Part shown: piece by piece, positions 54,150 to 64,000 of the stretch | Numbering within the stretch: position 1 is the first letter of the stretch | How the letters are laid out: each line of letters begins with the position of its first letter | Assembly: GCA_015680685.1 (NCBI GenBank) | Contig: MNCI01019108.1 | Coordinates: forward strand, 897,272 to 961,271 | Reading direction: 5' to 3' | Length of the DNA stretch: 64,000 nucleotides | DNA from: Gnetum montanum | Lineage: Eukaryota; Streptophyta; Gnetopsida; Gnetales; Gnetaceae | Notes under the pieces: generated by a model | Seen by the model: only the letters and a program-made list of their open reading frames with translations | What the model was told of the DNA's origin: nothing | Databases searched by the model: none | Made by a program: the position numbers and the translations under genes

Positions 54150-57003
54150 ATCACAAATGGCATCAAAGGGAAAGCATCCATAGGAAGGAGGACCATCCCA
54201 ACCAAGGGACAAATGGCCAAGAACAGCCCCAAGAGTAGGCAGCTAAAATCCATAAAATGGGACCTCTTCGGAAGGAACCTAAAGTGGAATTTGTCAAATA
54301 GATTACCAAATCTGCCACAATAGAATAGTCCCACCAAGATGAGGCACCAAAGCTAAGACCAAACCTTAAGATCACCTTAATGGAAACCTACCTCAAGAAA
54401 ATTGCATCCAAGGAGGTTCAAAAATTCGAACTTCAGGAGCTAAACTTTGGACCCTTCTTGGAGTTTACTCCTCTAGAAGTCAAAGCTTAACTACATAACT
54501 CTTCCATGTGGCCCATTATCACTTCTAGTGGGGAGTGGTACATGGGAGAGACATACCTTTTCTAGAACAATAGGTAGACTAATTTCATGATCAAGATCAA
54601 GGACATATTTGTGTCCTACTCAATGAAATCAATCTTTGAGGCCCTTGGGTTACCTAAAATTAGAGCCACTTTAGCTAAAATTTCGACACAAGCAGATCTA
54701 GGCATCAAGAAAGAATGGATGCAGAGGTGCTATGGAGTGGACCACAAGGAGTTTGGTGCACTTACCATGACGAAACAACCATATTTCAAAAGTGCAACCT
54801 TTCACCTCAATCCAACAATGAGGCCCAACAAAGTCATAGCCTTGTTCACCCATGCATGCACAGCTCTAAGTGAAAGATTCCCCATCAGCCTTCCACAACT
54901 AATCTATCTTGAGATAGAGAAGCACTTCAACGAGAACGAACATAAAAGGAAGGCACTTCCCTTTCCATGCCTCATTAGAAAATTGTGCAAAAGGGGAGGC
55001 ATAACCTACTACATTAATGACATAGTCCATAGTGCTCCAACTACTTCTTGGATGGACATGGTGAAGGACAAAGTACCTGCAAAGGTGGTCCAAGAAGAGG
55101 AGCAGCAACCACCACCTCCACCACCCACTCATGAAACAACATCAGATTCCTATGTTGCCATTAAGCACATGCATGAACTCCATGAGTAGCTCTTGTAATA
55201 ATAGCAGTAGCATACAAGAATGAGTGGTGGTGATCCGTCTATATACTGACTAACCGCGAGCCACCTTAATGAAGTAGCCCAAACCATAAGCTAGATGAAA
55301 GGTGGGGAGCCAATTTTTTCTGCCCAACAAATGTAAGTGCCCGCAAGGTTAAATCCAAACACCCAAGAGGTAACAGTGTCCCTCTCACAATAATAACAAT
55401 TCCCAGAAATCTCTAAGAATGCCGCTACTTTTTTGGTGTGTTTGGAGGAGGATGAGGGGGTAACTGTCTTAGTGATGCAACACCAAGGGTAGGAGACAGC
55501 AGCCGAAGTGGTTGCTAACAGAGTGGTTGAAGCACTCAATGCACTTGCAGCATTTGTACCAAACATTTTTTCACTTAGAGATGTGCAAACGTCCGCAAGC
55601 ACTATTAGTGGAAGATTAAGTGTAATCCAACATGGGGAATTGTTGGACCGACTAGTGGGAATTGGGCAATCGATTTCAAATGTCTTTGATGTTCTAAATA
55701 CCATCACTACTACCTAGTCAAAGCTACTTAAGGCAAGGGGCAGATGCATCATCATGGAGGGGCAACTTGAAATAGCCAGAGGAGAAAACCAATGCTTGGC
55801 TATGGAAGTTGTTAAACTTAGAGCCCACCTCATTGATCCTATCCTACTCAACCAAGCAATCACGTGGGATGAAGCTTTTCAACAACTTCAAGCCAAACTC
55901 AAAGAGGTTGAGTATGCAAAGGAGTTGGCATTCTTTGACTAGTCCTTGGCCAATGCCACAATGCACAACATCTAGAAAGACTTGATCCAGACTCACCAGG
56001 AGAATGAAGCTCTGATCACAAAAAATCATCATATGCAAAATGTTTATGCATAAAAACAACAGATGTCTGAATTCATCCATCAATAGCAAGAGCAACTTGC
56101 CAAGGTGAACACTGAACTAAGAAGGTTGACAACAAAATACAGAAATCTCTTGATAGAGGAGGTCTATGCCTTATGCCAGAAGTCTATAATAGAAATCACC
56201 ACTTGGAAAAATGAGGCCCTTAAGTTTGAAAGGGTGAAAAATCATTACATGGACCAGGTGGGATTGTAGAAAGAAATTAATGAGAAGCACATTCAATTGA
56301 CTAAGGCAAAAGTCAATGAGGCCCTCCAACATCTCCAACAAGGAGGTGATGTTTGGTAGCCTATCTTTGATGGGCTGAATGAGTATAATAAAATAGAAAT
56401 TCACATGAAGGAGCTACAGATCAAAGAAATGACTGAATACATGAAGCTCATCAACCTCTAGTGTTCAAACCTAATAATGCTAACTACTAGAAGGTTGTGG
56501 TCAGAGTTGGAAAAGCAAGTGGCCAACTCATACTTATTGTACGAGGCAGAGTTCAAAACCCACAAAGAGACCAAGTAAAAGCTTGAGGTTGCACACACTA
56601 AACTCAATGTTCTTAGAGAGTGCTTCACTAATCAGAGATCAACATCTGAGAACCTAGCCAAGAGAATGAACAACTACCAAGAGTTACAGAATGCACTAAA
56701 AGAGTTCAACATTAAACACAAATAGTTCACTACCTAGTTTGTCAACGTGAAGGAGTTGTTCCCTGAAATGTCTTATCCGTGGGATATTCCCATTTTGGCC
56801 CACATTGGTGATGTAGCATGGACCGTGAATGATCCTCAAAGTAAGGAGAAGAAGATGAAAGCATTGTTGGATGCCTTCTATCTTCCACCAAAAGTTGCAA
56901 CTGTAGCAAGACAACCACAACCACCACCTCAACAACTACACGTGGCTAAAGTAGGAGAAGGTCCTTCGGAACCTCAGAAACCTCCATCGCTAGGGACCAT
57001 CTA
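54150..57003 (+). pseudogene. aORF of element C: globular domain plus long coiled coil
   Basis: Begins about 54150 (IKGKASIGRRTIPTKGQMAKN) in shifting frames. GPFLEFTPLEV, MWPI and GEWYMGETY (about 54430-54570). A long open part, 54587-55189: VSYSMKSIFEALGLPKIRATLA, FHLNPTMRPNKVIALFTHACTAL, KALPFPCLIRKLCKRGG, TSWMDMVKDKVPAKV, proline stretch. Then Glu/Lys/Leu/Gln-rich helices (55754-56720) consistent with coiled coil, and an end domain with ELFPEMSYPWDIPIL, DAFYLPPKV and a Pro/Gln tail. Roughly 900 or more codons if intact. It fits the plant-transposon-associated domain of Athila/Tat. Function unknown. Confidence 0.75.
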
Positions 57004-57246
57004 ATTTTCTTCCTCATCCTCAAACCGTCGAAGGAGTTGTGTTGCCATTTTGTCATAGTGTTCAATTTTGTTGTCTTGAACATCAATTTTTATGATGATT
57101 TTCAATCCTTACACTCGAGCACTTAGTTTTTGTTGTGTTTGTCTGTTTGTCTATCAGTAGTTAGTCAATAATCTCATACCTTCCTAAAATTTTGAAAAGA
57201 ACTTGTTCCTCCTTTGTTCACTCGAGAACAAGTTTTCATTCAGTTA

Positions 57247-57254
57247 GTGGGGTA
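57247..57254 (+). other. Polypurine tract of element C
   Basis: GTGGGGTA next to the TGATGAAATG LTR start. Same form as CATGGGGGTA in A. Confidence 0.65.
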
Positions 57255-58064
57255 TGATGAAATGTGTCATCGGGCCACATCAATGGGATGTCATCGATGT
57301 GACCCCGTCGATGTAATCTCATCGATGTAGGGTTTGCTACATTGACATGTACTCGTCGATGTGGCACCTTGTCATCGCCTATAAATGTGTGCCTATCTGC
57401 TACATTTATGGAAATTTTTTAGTTAGTTGTAGCGAAACTCTTGCAGTTTTTCATTCTGAAAGTTAGAATATTTTCTAAATGCATGCAATAGGAGTCAAAG
57501 AAGTGTACAGATCTTTATTCAAGCACTAATGTACCTGAGCACCTCAATGTGAACGGTAATAAAGACGAGCTTTTCTGATAAAACCTTATAGCACTTGGAA
57601 TAGATTAATGTTTCCTTATGCATTTATTATTCATGCACCTTACTTTAATGAATTTTAATTAAGTGATTAATATCAATTAAATAGCGAACATAAGTATGAC
57701 CACTTCGAGCATACACTTAACACTTGGTAATCCCAGTAGCACTTAATGCTTAGTAATCCAGTAGTGTTATAACGTGTTTAGCATGTGTACAAAAAGCTAG
57801 TTATTAGATTAAATAAGCATTTAATTACTTTCTTCTTGTTCTTAGGCAACTTAAACCATAAAAGATAAAATGATAAAAATCATATCGCTCAATTACACTT
57901 AGCCATATACTTGCACTTCACAAGTGGAACTAAGAAGACAACGATCACAATATGTAGATTCGCCTCCTAGACCTAGTGCACTTAGAGAGCTAAAGTCTAC
58001 AAAATTTGACCAAATTGTTTAGTGATTTGTATCGTTGGGCATAGGGTATACTCGCTACTCATCA
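57255..58064 (+). repeat. 3' LTR of element C
   Basis: 810 bp, TGATGAAATG to CTCGCTACTCATCA, with right flank GTGAT. U3 has four ATCGATG/GTCGATG repeats (57290-57360) and CCTATAAATG at 57378. About 40 bp shorter than the 5' LTR. Confidence 0.9.
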
Positions 58065-58084
58065 GTGATGATTCTTTCTAATGA

Positions 58085-58510
58085 TCAAGTCTACCATTCT
58101 ATATGGTGTTGAATGTTGGGTTGTAAAAAAAAAGTAGCATGAACAACAAATTAATATGGCAGAAACATGAATATTCAATGATGAATGTTACATAAAGAGG
58201 TAAATTGCATAATACAAATATTTAACAAAGACATGAAATGGATCCTATTGCAAATAAGTTATAAGAATGACATTTTGAATGGTTTGATCATGTCTAAAAA
58301 AGATTAGTTATTAAGCCTTTCAAAAAAGGTTCTCATCATAATTCCAAGAAAGTCAGTCACCAAGAGGAAGACCAAAAAATGACATAGGAAAATGTAGTTG
58401 AAAATAATATGAATAAATTATAGATAGATAAGAATTTAGTATTTAATAGAGGCAAATAATGAAAGAAAACTTATTGCAGAACCCATATCATTGAGACAAA
58501 GCTAGGATGA
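58085..58510 (+). pseudogene. LINE C-terminal remnant (RTE-like)
   Basis: Plus-strand translation gives TILYGVECWVVKKK near 58090-58130, later SPRGRPKND (about 58360). YGxECW..K and a RGRP-type basic motif mark the region after RT in plant LINEs of the RTE type. Frameshifts in between. The right target duplication of C (58065-58069) lies just upstream, so C may have landed in this LINE. Confidence 0.6.
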
Positions 58511-59605
58511 TAATGATGAACATCCATGCTTGAACAACTTTAATAGCATAATTTCAAAGCACCTATTTAATCCACTCTTCTAATTCATCAATAAAAATGC
58601 AAAACAATGTCAATAAATGAAAAACTTACTTAAATCTTACATCACTTTACTTTTATATATACAAAATAAGTATAATAATTGTTATTACCTTCATTCATTG
58701 TTCGTACATCATAACAAACAACATAATATTTTTTTAACTAACTTTAAAATAATTCCTTTATAATGATATTTACCAATGGGTTTACAATGAAATAAAATTG
58801 TAAATCAACAAAGCCACTCCAAAGCTTTATTTTCTTAATCCACAGCTACTTTGATAAATTATGCTTTCATTTGATTTGATGTTTGACATACATTGCTTTG
58901 AATGGTTTCATATAGGATTTGTTGGTTGCTTTTAACACATTTAGCCCCAATTGGCAATTATTTAACCCGTAAGGTACTCAACAAAAAAGTGATCTGACCA
59001 TGGGTTGGGTTGTAGTCCAGATAGTAATAATACAACACTCTCAGCATTGGTGTGCTTATATGATTTGACACCAAAGGTGCCAGTACACCCTTGTTAGTGC
59101 TAGCTTGTGGTAGCTCGAGGCATTGTTTCAATCTGATAACTTACTGTTTACACAATCGAATATCCTCTCAAAAAATACAAACAATGCGGTATTTAATTCA
59201 GTAGGCAAACGAATATTCTCTCAAAAAATACAACACTCTGGTTTCAGTATGCAAACTCTCTGCTATTCAATTCAGTAGCTAGGACTAATGAAAGTTTTGT
59301 TATTTGTACTTTATCCTTAAAATATCATGTACAATCCATAAATTTGCCAGACACGAAGTTCCCATTCAGGGATAAAACTACAAATGGCATGTACTTGAAC
59401 CATACGCACTTCTCCTCTTTGGAGACTTTGTATCGTTTCGAACATTCATTTTAAAACTGGGAAAATTTCACATCGAAAGATCAGACCATTACATTACAAA
59501 AATTGTTCTTAATTGCCAATGAACAATATCGAAAACTTTAACAAAATGTTCATATAATTCAAATCATTTCGGTAAGTACAAAACCATTTTATCCAAACTC
59601 CCAAT
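58511..59605. other. Region downstream of the PLAA-like gene
   Basis: AT-rich. It contains an imperfect direct repeat of about 50 bp around CTCTCAAAAAATACAA (59164-59235). The part nearest 59605 should hold the 3' UTR of the minus-strand gene; no poly(A) signal could be fixed with confidence. Confidence 0.45.
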
Positions 59606-59740
59606 CTATGCCATTGTAATCAAATGATCTAAATCAGCCCCAACTTCTACGATCCTTTTGTCTGATGATTTTGCTGCAGATTTGGCAATGCCCCCAACGT
59701 CCAGATCAAGTGCTTGGCGCTTCACTAAACCATCATGCAT
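59606..59740 (-). CDS. PLAA: PLAA-like terminal exon
   Basis: MHDGLVKRQALDLDVGGIAK, then VEVGADLDHLITMA and TAG. Acceptor ATTGTAG at 59741. The LVKxxALDxDVxxIA...EVGAD pattern is the usual C-terminus of the family. Confidence 0.85.
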   Translation of the reverse strand: MHDGLVKRQALDLDVGGIAKSAAKSSDKRIVEVGADLDHLITMA

Positions 59741-62700
59741 CTACAATTTTCCATTAAGGTTCACAGATACATTGATACTTTCTGAACACTAATTGATAAT
59801 GATCGGTGAACGAAATTAGGAACAACGCCAAAATCATTTACATAAAGAGACGTTAATACAAATTTAATAGCTTAGTTAAGTCACAAAGAGGAAGTTAAGT
59901 ATGCTAAGTAGATAATGAATGTTACACAAGAAAATGGATGGTTGTATCAAGGAAAATTATGGCTTCAGTCATGGAATATTGTAATGGAGGATCTTCCTTT
60001 AAACAAAAGGTTCTTTTAGAAAACTATAAAAGAAAAAAAGTCTCAGCTAAATTTTGCTGGAACACATAAGGAAAGAGGCATTTTTATTTACATTTTGTAA
60101 GAAGAGATTTATTATCTTGTACTCAAAAGTATCTATTCTCATCTATTCTTATTTATTTAAGGAATCAAATTACCATAGCGAGAATGAACTCTCATCATCT
60201 CCTTGTTGAAACAGGTCGTTGGATCAATTTACCAAGAGAAGAGCATATTTATAGACTGCAAACAAAGCATTGTGGATGAAGAACATATCTTTTTATTTTG
60301 TCCATCTTTGGCTCATTCAAACAAATTATACTATTGACTGTAATATGTTTATTGTTTTTCTTTTTCAAATTGACCCTATCTACCTGGAGCATTACATCAA
60401 TGATGTTTTCAACTGTCTGTGAAAAAGTGTTGAGGCTTTGTTAGCATCCAACAGATCCGTTGTAATTTCCTAAATGTAATAAAAATGTCCAGTTTCCAGT
60501 TTCCAATAGTCATTTTCCATCAGCATATAATTCTATTAATTTGTTTCTGCATCATCCATAACATGCATATTTTTTCTTTGCAAGATGTTTTGAAGCATAC
60601 TAGATTCATCATCAGTTGCAGTTGATTTCTTAAGATTAGAGAGAACCAATAGCATTACAGTTAGTTTTAGGGGGGAAAGCAGCTTGCTTAAAGGGCACCT
60701 TGTTTAGACAACAAGGTCTATGAGTCCAATTATCAGCGGCTAAAAACCAAGCATGGCAGAAGGTAAACTGATAATTAGATCTGACAAAGTTCTTTCCTCT
60801 CTATTTTTATAAGCTGAAACTACCTAATCACTCACAAGCATCAATAAATATTGCCAAAGGTCATTTTATACTAATGAAATTATGGACTGACATTCAAGTG
60901 GTGTTGAGAAGAATTGGATCTCAATTACACTTTATGCCTTGCGAACAGTGTTTATCAGTCACCAATGGCAATAAGACTCATTTATATAACCAACTACTTA
61001 GTTTCTTCATTTTTAGATCATTTGTGGAGTTCATAACCATAATTTAAGGCAACCCTAAAACGGATCGAACAAGCCTGAGATGAGGAGGACGACCATATCA
61101 GGTGGACGTCACCAACTATGTATTCATATTCTATTTGATCATGTTCACAGATATTCCTCCCATTTTGAGGGTCAGTGAAAAAGAAAGCCTCACATTCAGG
61201 TCAACAAAGGATATACTAACTTGTATAAAAATACTTTCTGCAAAATGAGTAATTAAAGTGAATAATCAAATGATTGGTAATAACAAGGAAAGGATACAAG
61301 AGATCCAATGGCAACGAGTGCTCTGAATCTTACGTCTGTGTCTTGTTCTGATGAATCTGCCATCTAGGAAAATGAAAACAGCAATGAAATGGTGTTTATC
61401 CAAACCATCAAACAAGCATAAAAGCTCTATACGTATATACTTTAATCCATCAAATATTAAAATGAATACATTAAAAAAAAAAACTTACTTCCATAGCTGC
61501 AGAAAGGACCAGTAGTTGCCCTTCTTCATCTTTTGTATCAACCAGTAACATAGAGTAACTACAGTAAAGCCCATTAATACATTATACAAAGTAATTATTG
61601 GAAGAAAGACAATGGTATATGTTAATCTGTTATAACAGCAGAGACCAAAATAACTACTATTAACTGGAAATAGCATATATATTTATGGTTTAAAGTATAA
61701 AGAAACACCTGTGAAAAAATAATTGCCACCCAAAAGAAAACAAAAAAAGGTTCAACATATAAACCGCCTTTTTATTCAAACCACGGTTGACAATTACAGA
61801 ATTATCTTTTTACATTATCTAAATCTAAAATGCACTATCTACACTCAAGAAAACAAGATGAGATGACTAGAGGAAATTGAGAACGAACTTGAGAATCAAC
61901 GTGGAGTATGCAAGCCTCACGTTTTTGTTTGAAGAAGAGCAACAGTCTGAGAAAATGTCAAGAATCTGCCAGACCCAAAAGAACCATAAGATTATGGAGA
62001 TTCAAAATAAAGAAAAATGCAAGGATTAAAGTAAGCAGCACAAATAGGAATTCGAATGTTTTATCATTTACATTTTCTTATATTCTTACCAACTAATTGT
62101 AGGTAACGAAAAACATTTAAAACTGGAATATAATCTCATTTGATAGAATGCACAAATTTATCAACTTGATAATCAATTAAAAGATGGTAGGGCTCACCTC
62201 ACTGTAATTTTGAGATAGCCAGTCTCTAAAATATGAATGCCTAAAAGTGTTAACAATCATCCGAATGCTTGTTAATTGATTTGAAGCTAAACCTGCTGAA
62301 TTTTTAATCTTCCTTATTACATTCAATAAGATATCTGCTACAGCAAAAAACCATCAAGAAAAACATAGATTATCATACTTAACTAAATCAGAAAAACTAA
62401 ACCTACAGAGCATGAAATCAAGCAAGGGTTCTAGAACCATAACACAAATATGAAATAAGATGGCATCCCAGTGTTAAGCTCTTCTGATTTGACTTTCAAT
62501 GATGAAAAGAATAATGTTGAAAAAACTAAAACACAAAATATGTCTAATAACATCAAAAATTCCATTCCAAATTGAATGGCATTCTGGCAAATAGCAAAGC
62601 GCAATCCTAATAAATATAATCCTTTCAAATTTTCAATAACGAGTACAATGCTTCTTTATAATTCATATAAACCTGAACATTAGTTCATGGGAAAAAATTG

Positions 62701-64000
62701 AAAGTAGGGAAAAGGAATCCAATAGAGGAACTGAAAATACCACTATCGCCCTCAATATAGCTGCTAAATATGCTAGCACCATGTGGATGGAGAACAATCA
62801 TTTTCACCAAATCCATAACTGAGGACAAGTAAAACATTGCAATTGGTATAGATACATAAGTTCCTCAATCCAAATTATGTAACATACCACAAAACACTAT
62901 ATTTCTTTATAGTATCAACTGTTTTTGTACTTGATTGTAAAATCCATTAAGTTCGAAACTAACCTGGAAATAACATTTCAACCGGCCATGAAGAAAGAAT
63001 CTTAACTACAACTGTCATATCGTTGTCAGCAAAAGTTCTTGTATGATAGTGTGAAGTATCTTTTAACACAGCTACAATTGCATGGAGTTGTGCAACCTCT
63101 TGGTCATTTAGCGAGCAGTGGCATTGTTCCTAATATAGAAGCAGATACATCCACATTAGAATCAACCAGATGGCCAGTTATTAAGCCTAGATTATTAAAT
63201 ATGTTACAAAACCATCAAATAAAAGCCCAACTTTGATACATGATGTAAGGACTTCAATGACTATTCTGAATTTATTTTTATTGGATTGACTTTTCACATT
63301 TGGACATTTACTTTGAAATTAGATTTGGGTTGTTTCTAACTTTTAATTCACAAAGTAACTTACTACATCTGACTTTATTTTGGTGTTAAACTCTGTGACT
63401 TTCCGCATTATTCCATCATACTGTGCAGTGTCAAAGACAAGCATTCCCTTCTGAAACAAAAGGTGACGTGTTTAAGACAATGAAACGTTTACATAAGAGC
63501 ATCATAATTTCTGCATATTCATTTGTGTTATATTACTTATTTTCTTTAAAAAAACAGCTGTCACACAACCTTTGGAATATGTTGGAACTCATATTTGGCA
63601 TTGGTTCCTGCAAATTTGTGACATAAAAAATTAATTGTTGTGATTATAAAACTCAACCATTCTAAAATTTTGTTGTATAAAAATAAAAAACCAATAACAA
63701 GGATAAAAGGTCAAAGCAGCATGCCTGACATCCTTGAAGACTGCCGTCCAGGAACATATGCATTAGCTGCAAAAGCAACACAATAACAATAGGGTTAACA
63801 AACCAAAAATAAAACAAGAAGTAAAATAGAAAGAAAAGAAGAAAGTTAAAAAGGTTGCCCCACATTCATTTTATGCTTCTACATACCCCCTGTATAAGGA
63901 TCAACAAAGGAATCACTCTGCACAACAGTTGTCTGTCCTGTGTTCTTTAAAATAAACTCCACTATTTGCTCTCTAAATGTTAGTGGCAAGTCCTCTTTAA
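59606..64000 (-). CDS. PLAA: DOA1/UFD3/LUB1/PLAA homologue, 3' part (PFU and PUL domains)
   Basis: Eleven minus-strand exons splice in frame: 64000-63887, 63766-63725, 63607-63570, 63450-63364, 63129-62964, 62818-62741, 62337-62198, 61965-61889, 61558-61489, 61363-61298, 59740-59606 (stop TAG 59608-59606). They give about 336 codons. The first exon carries a PFU end (LPLTFREQIVEFILKNTGQ, then DPYTG); then NAYVPG and HIPKKGMLVFDTAQYDG open the PUL domain, an armadillo-like fold (LSSWPVEMLFP, IVLHPHGASIF, LAYSTLILNYSMLL, VRFRALVAIGSL). The WD40 half lies beyond the window. The family binds ubiquitin through PFU and CDC48/p97 through PUL, in ubiquitin recycling. All junctions keep phase and there are no stops, so the gene looks functional. 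One intron has a GC donor. The last intron is 1.56 kb, the others 117-403 bp. Confidence 0.88.
59741..61297 (-). other. Last intron of the PLAA-like gene
   Basis: 1557 bp, donor GTATCC (61297 down) and acceptor TTGTAG. It is far longer than the other introns and contains a LINE-type tail remnant on the opposite strand near 60178-60335. Confidence 0.8.
60178..60335 (+). pseudogene. Non-LTR-element C-terminal motif in an intron
   Basis: Plus strand: NSHHLLVETGRWINLPREE, a frame change, then VDEEHIFLFCPSLAHSNKL. The order SHxLxxETGRW, R, DEExxFLxCP resembles the tail after RT in non-LTR retrotransposons best known from animals. It is short and broken; the source family is not settled. Confidence 0.45.
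62964..63129 (-). CDS. PLAA: PLAA-like exon: first helices of the PUL domain
   Basis: Longest exon in the window (166 bp): SLNDQEVAQLHAIVAVLKDT, FADNDMTVVVKILSSWPVEM. Acceptor TTAG, donor GTTAGT. Central to the predicted CDC48-binding fold. Confidence 0.85.
63887..64000 (-). CDS. PLAA: PLAA-like exon: end of PFU domain
   Basis: Partial at the window edge; 37 full codons with FREQIVEFILKN and DSFVDPYTG. Donor GTATGT at 63886-63881. Ends in phase 1, completed as Ala by the next exon. Confidence 0.85.

Larger units (their letters stand above)
38965..58064 (+). mobile_element. Element C: complete, defective Tat/Athila-like Ty3/gypsy element (about 12.6 kb without B)
   Basis: LTRs 38965-39813 and 57255-58064 (family II), flanks GTAAT and GTGAT (one transition apart). 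Order on +: PBS, gag (split by element B at 41070-47562), protease, RT, RNase H, integrase, T-rich tract, noncoding block with stem-loop, LTR-like promoter, aORF, purine tract, 3' LTR. The integrase has lost all three acidic catalytic residues. It gives the best view in this window of the autonomous layout. Confidence 0.9.

Noticed and set aside
54150-57003. Envelope gene
   Set aside because: No signal peptide, membrane span or cleavage site was seen; only the position resembles env.
1-64000. tRNA, rRNA or other structured RNA genes
   Set aside because: No cloverleaf or rRNA segment was recognised; the tRNA-Asp-like matches are primer binding sites of LTR elements.

Overview
The window is repeat-dominated, AT-rich, intron-bearing nuclear DNA from a large-genome land plant. 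A gymnosperm is my best guess, with low confidence. Evidence: stacked Ty3/gypsy LTR retrotransposons of Tat/Athila-like layout, a conserved plant gene with eleven spliced exons, strong CpG decay in old copies, no bacterial operons, and assembly gaps at 17516-17644 and 41412-41960 plus single n bases. Elements are labelled A, B, C, D, E, G and H.

Layout. 1-3755: 3' part of element A (+), a gag-protease-only element ending in a truncated 3' LTR. 3756-6440: decayed AT-rich DNA with a LINE tail (-) and a gypsy integrase scrap (+). 6441-34073: old element E (-), broken open by a solo LTR with a second solo LTR inside it (7687-9456 and 7924-8796), by element G (12925-18066, +) and by complete element D (18339-32020, -). 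34074-38964: unassigned DNA, then decayed pol of element H (+), interrupted by a solo LTR (35783-36646). 38965-58064: element C (+), complete but defective, with young element B (41070-47562, -) inside its gag. 58085-58510: LINE C-terminal remnant (+). 59606-64000: 3' part of a DOA1/UFD3/LUB1/PLAA-type ubiquitin-homeostasis gene (-), the only apparently functional host gene.

Most insertions are supported by 5-bp target-site duplications read from the sequence: CCTAG, ATAGT, CTTCC, ACCAT and CCAAG exact; GTTAT/GTTGT and GTAAT/GTGAT differing by one transition. Three gag breaks (B in C; D and G in E) rejoin in register across the insertions.

How the parts relate. C and D are about 12.6-13.7 kb autonomous-type elements: LTR, tRNA-Asp-like primer site, gag, protease, RT/RNase H, integrase, a T-rich tract, a conserved noncoding block, an extra long ORF (aORF) with its own LTR-like promoter, then 3' LTR. 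A and B share LTR ends, gag, protease, T-rich tract and the noncoding block but lack pol and aORF, as expected of non-autonomous (TR-GAG-like) partners. G is a different lineage whose ~2.9-kb LTR carries host gene pieces: a kelch-like gene on + and a PQT3/RBBP6-type RING finger on -.

Most notable: the host-gene cargo inside the LTR of G; a conserved internal stem-loop whose stem appears to covary between families; the LTR-like promoter in front of the aORF; a non-autonomous gag-protease family; a tandemly duplicated RT segment in D; and, in the last intron of the PLAA-like gene, a LINE-type C-terminal motif that resembles metazoan elements. All alignments and counts here were made by eye.
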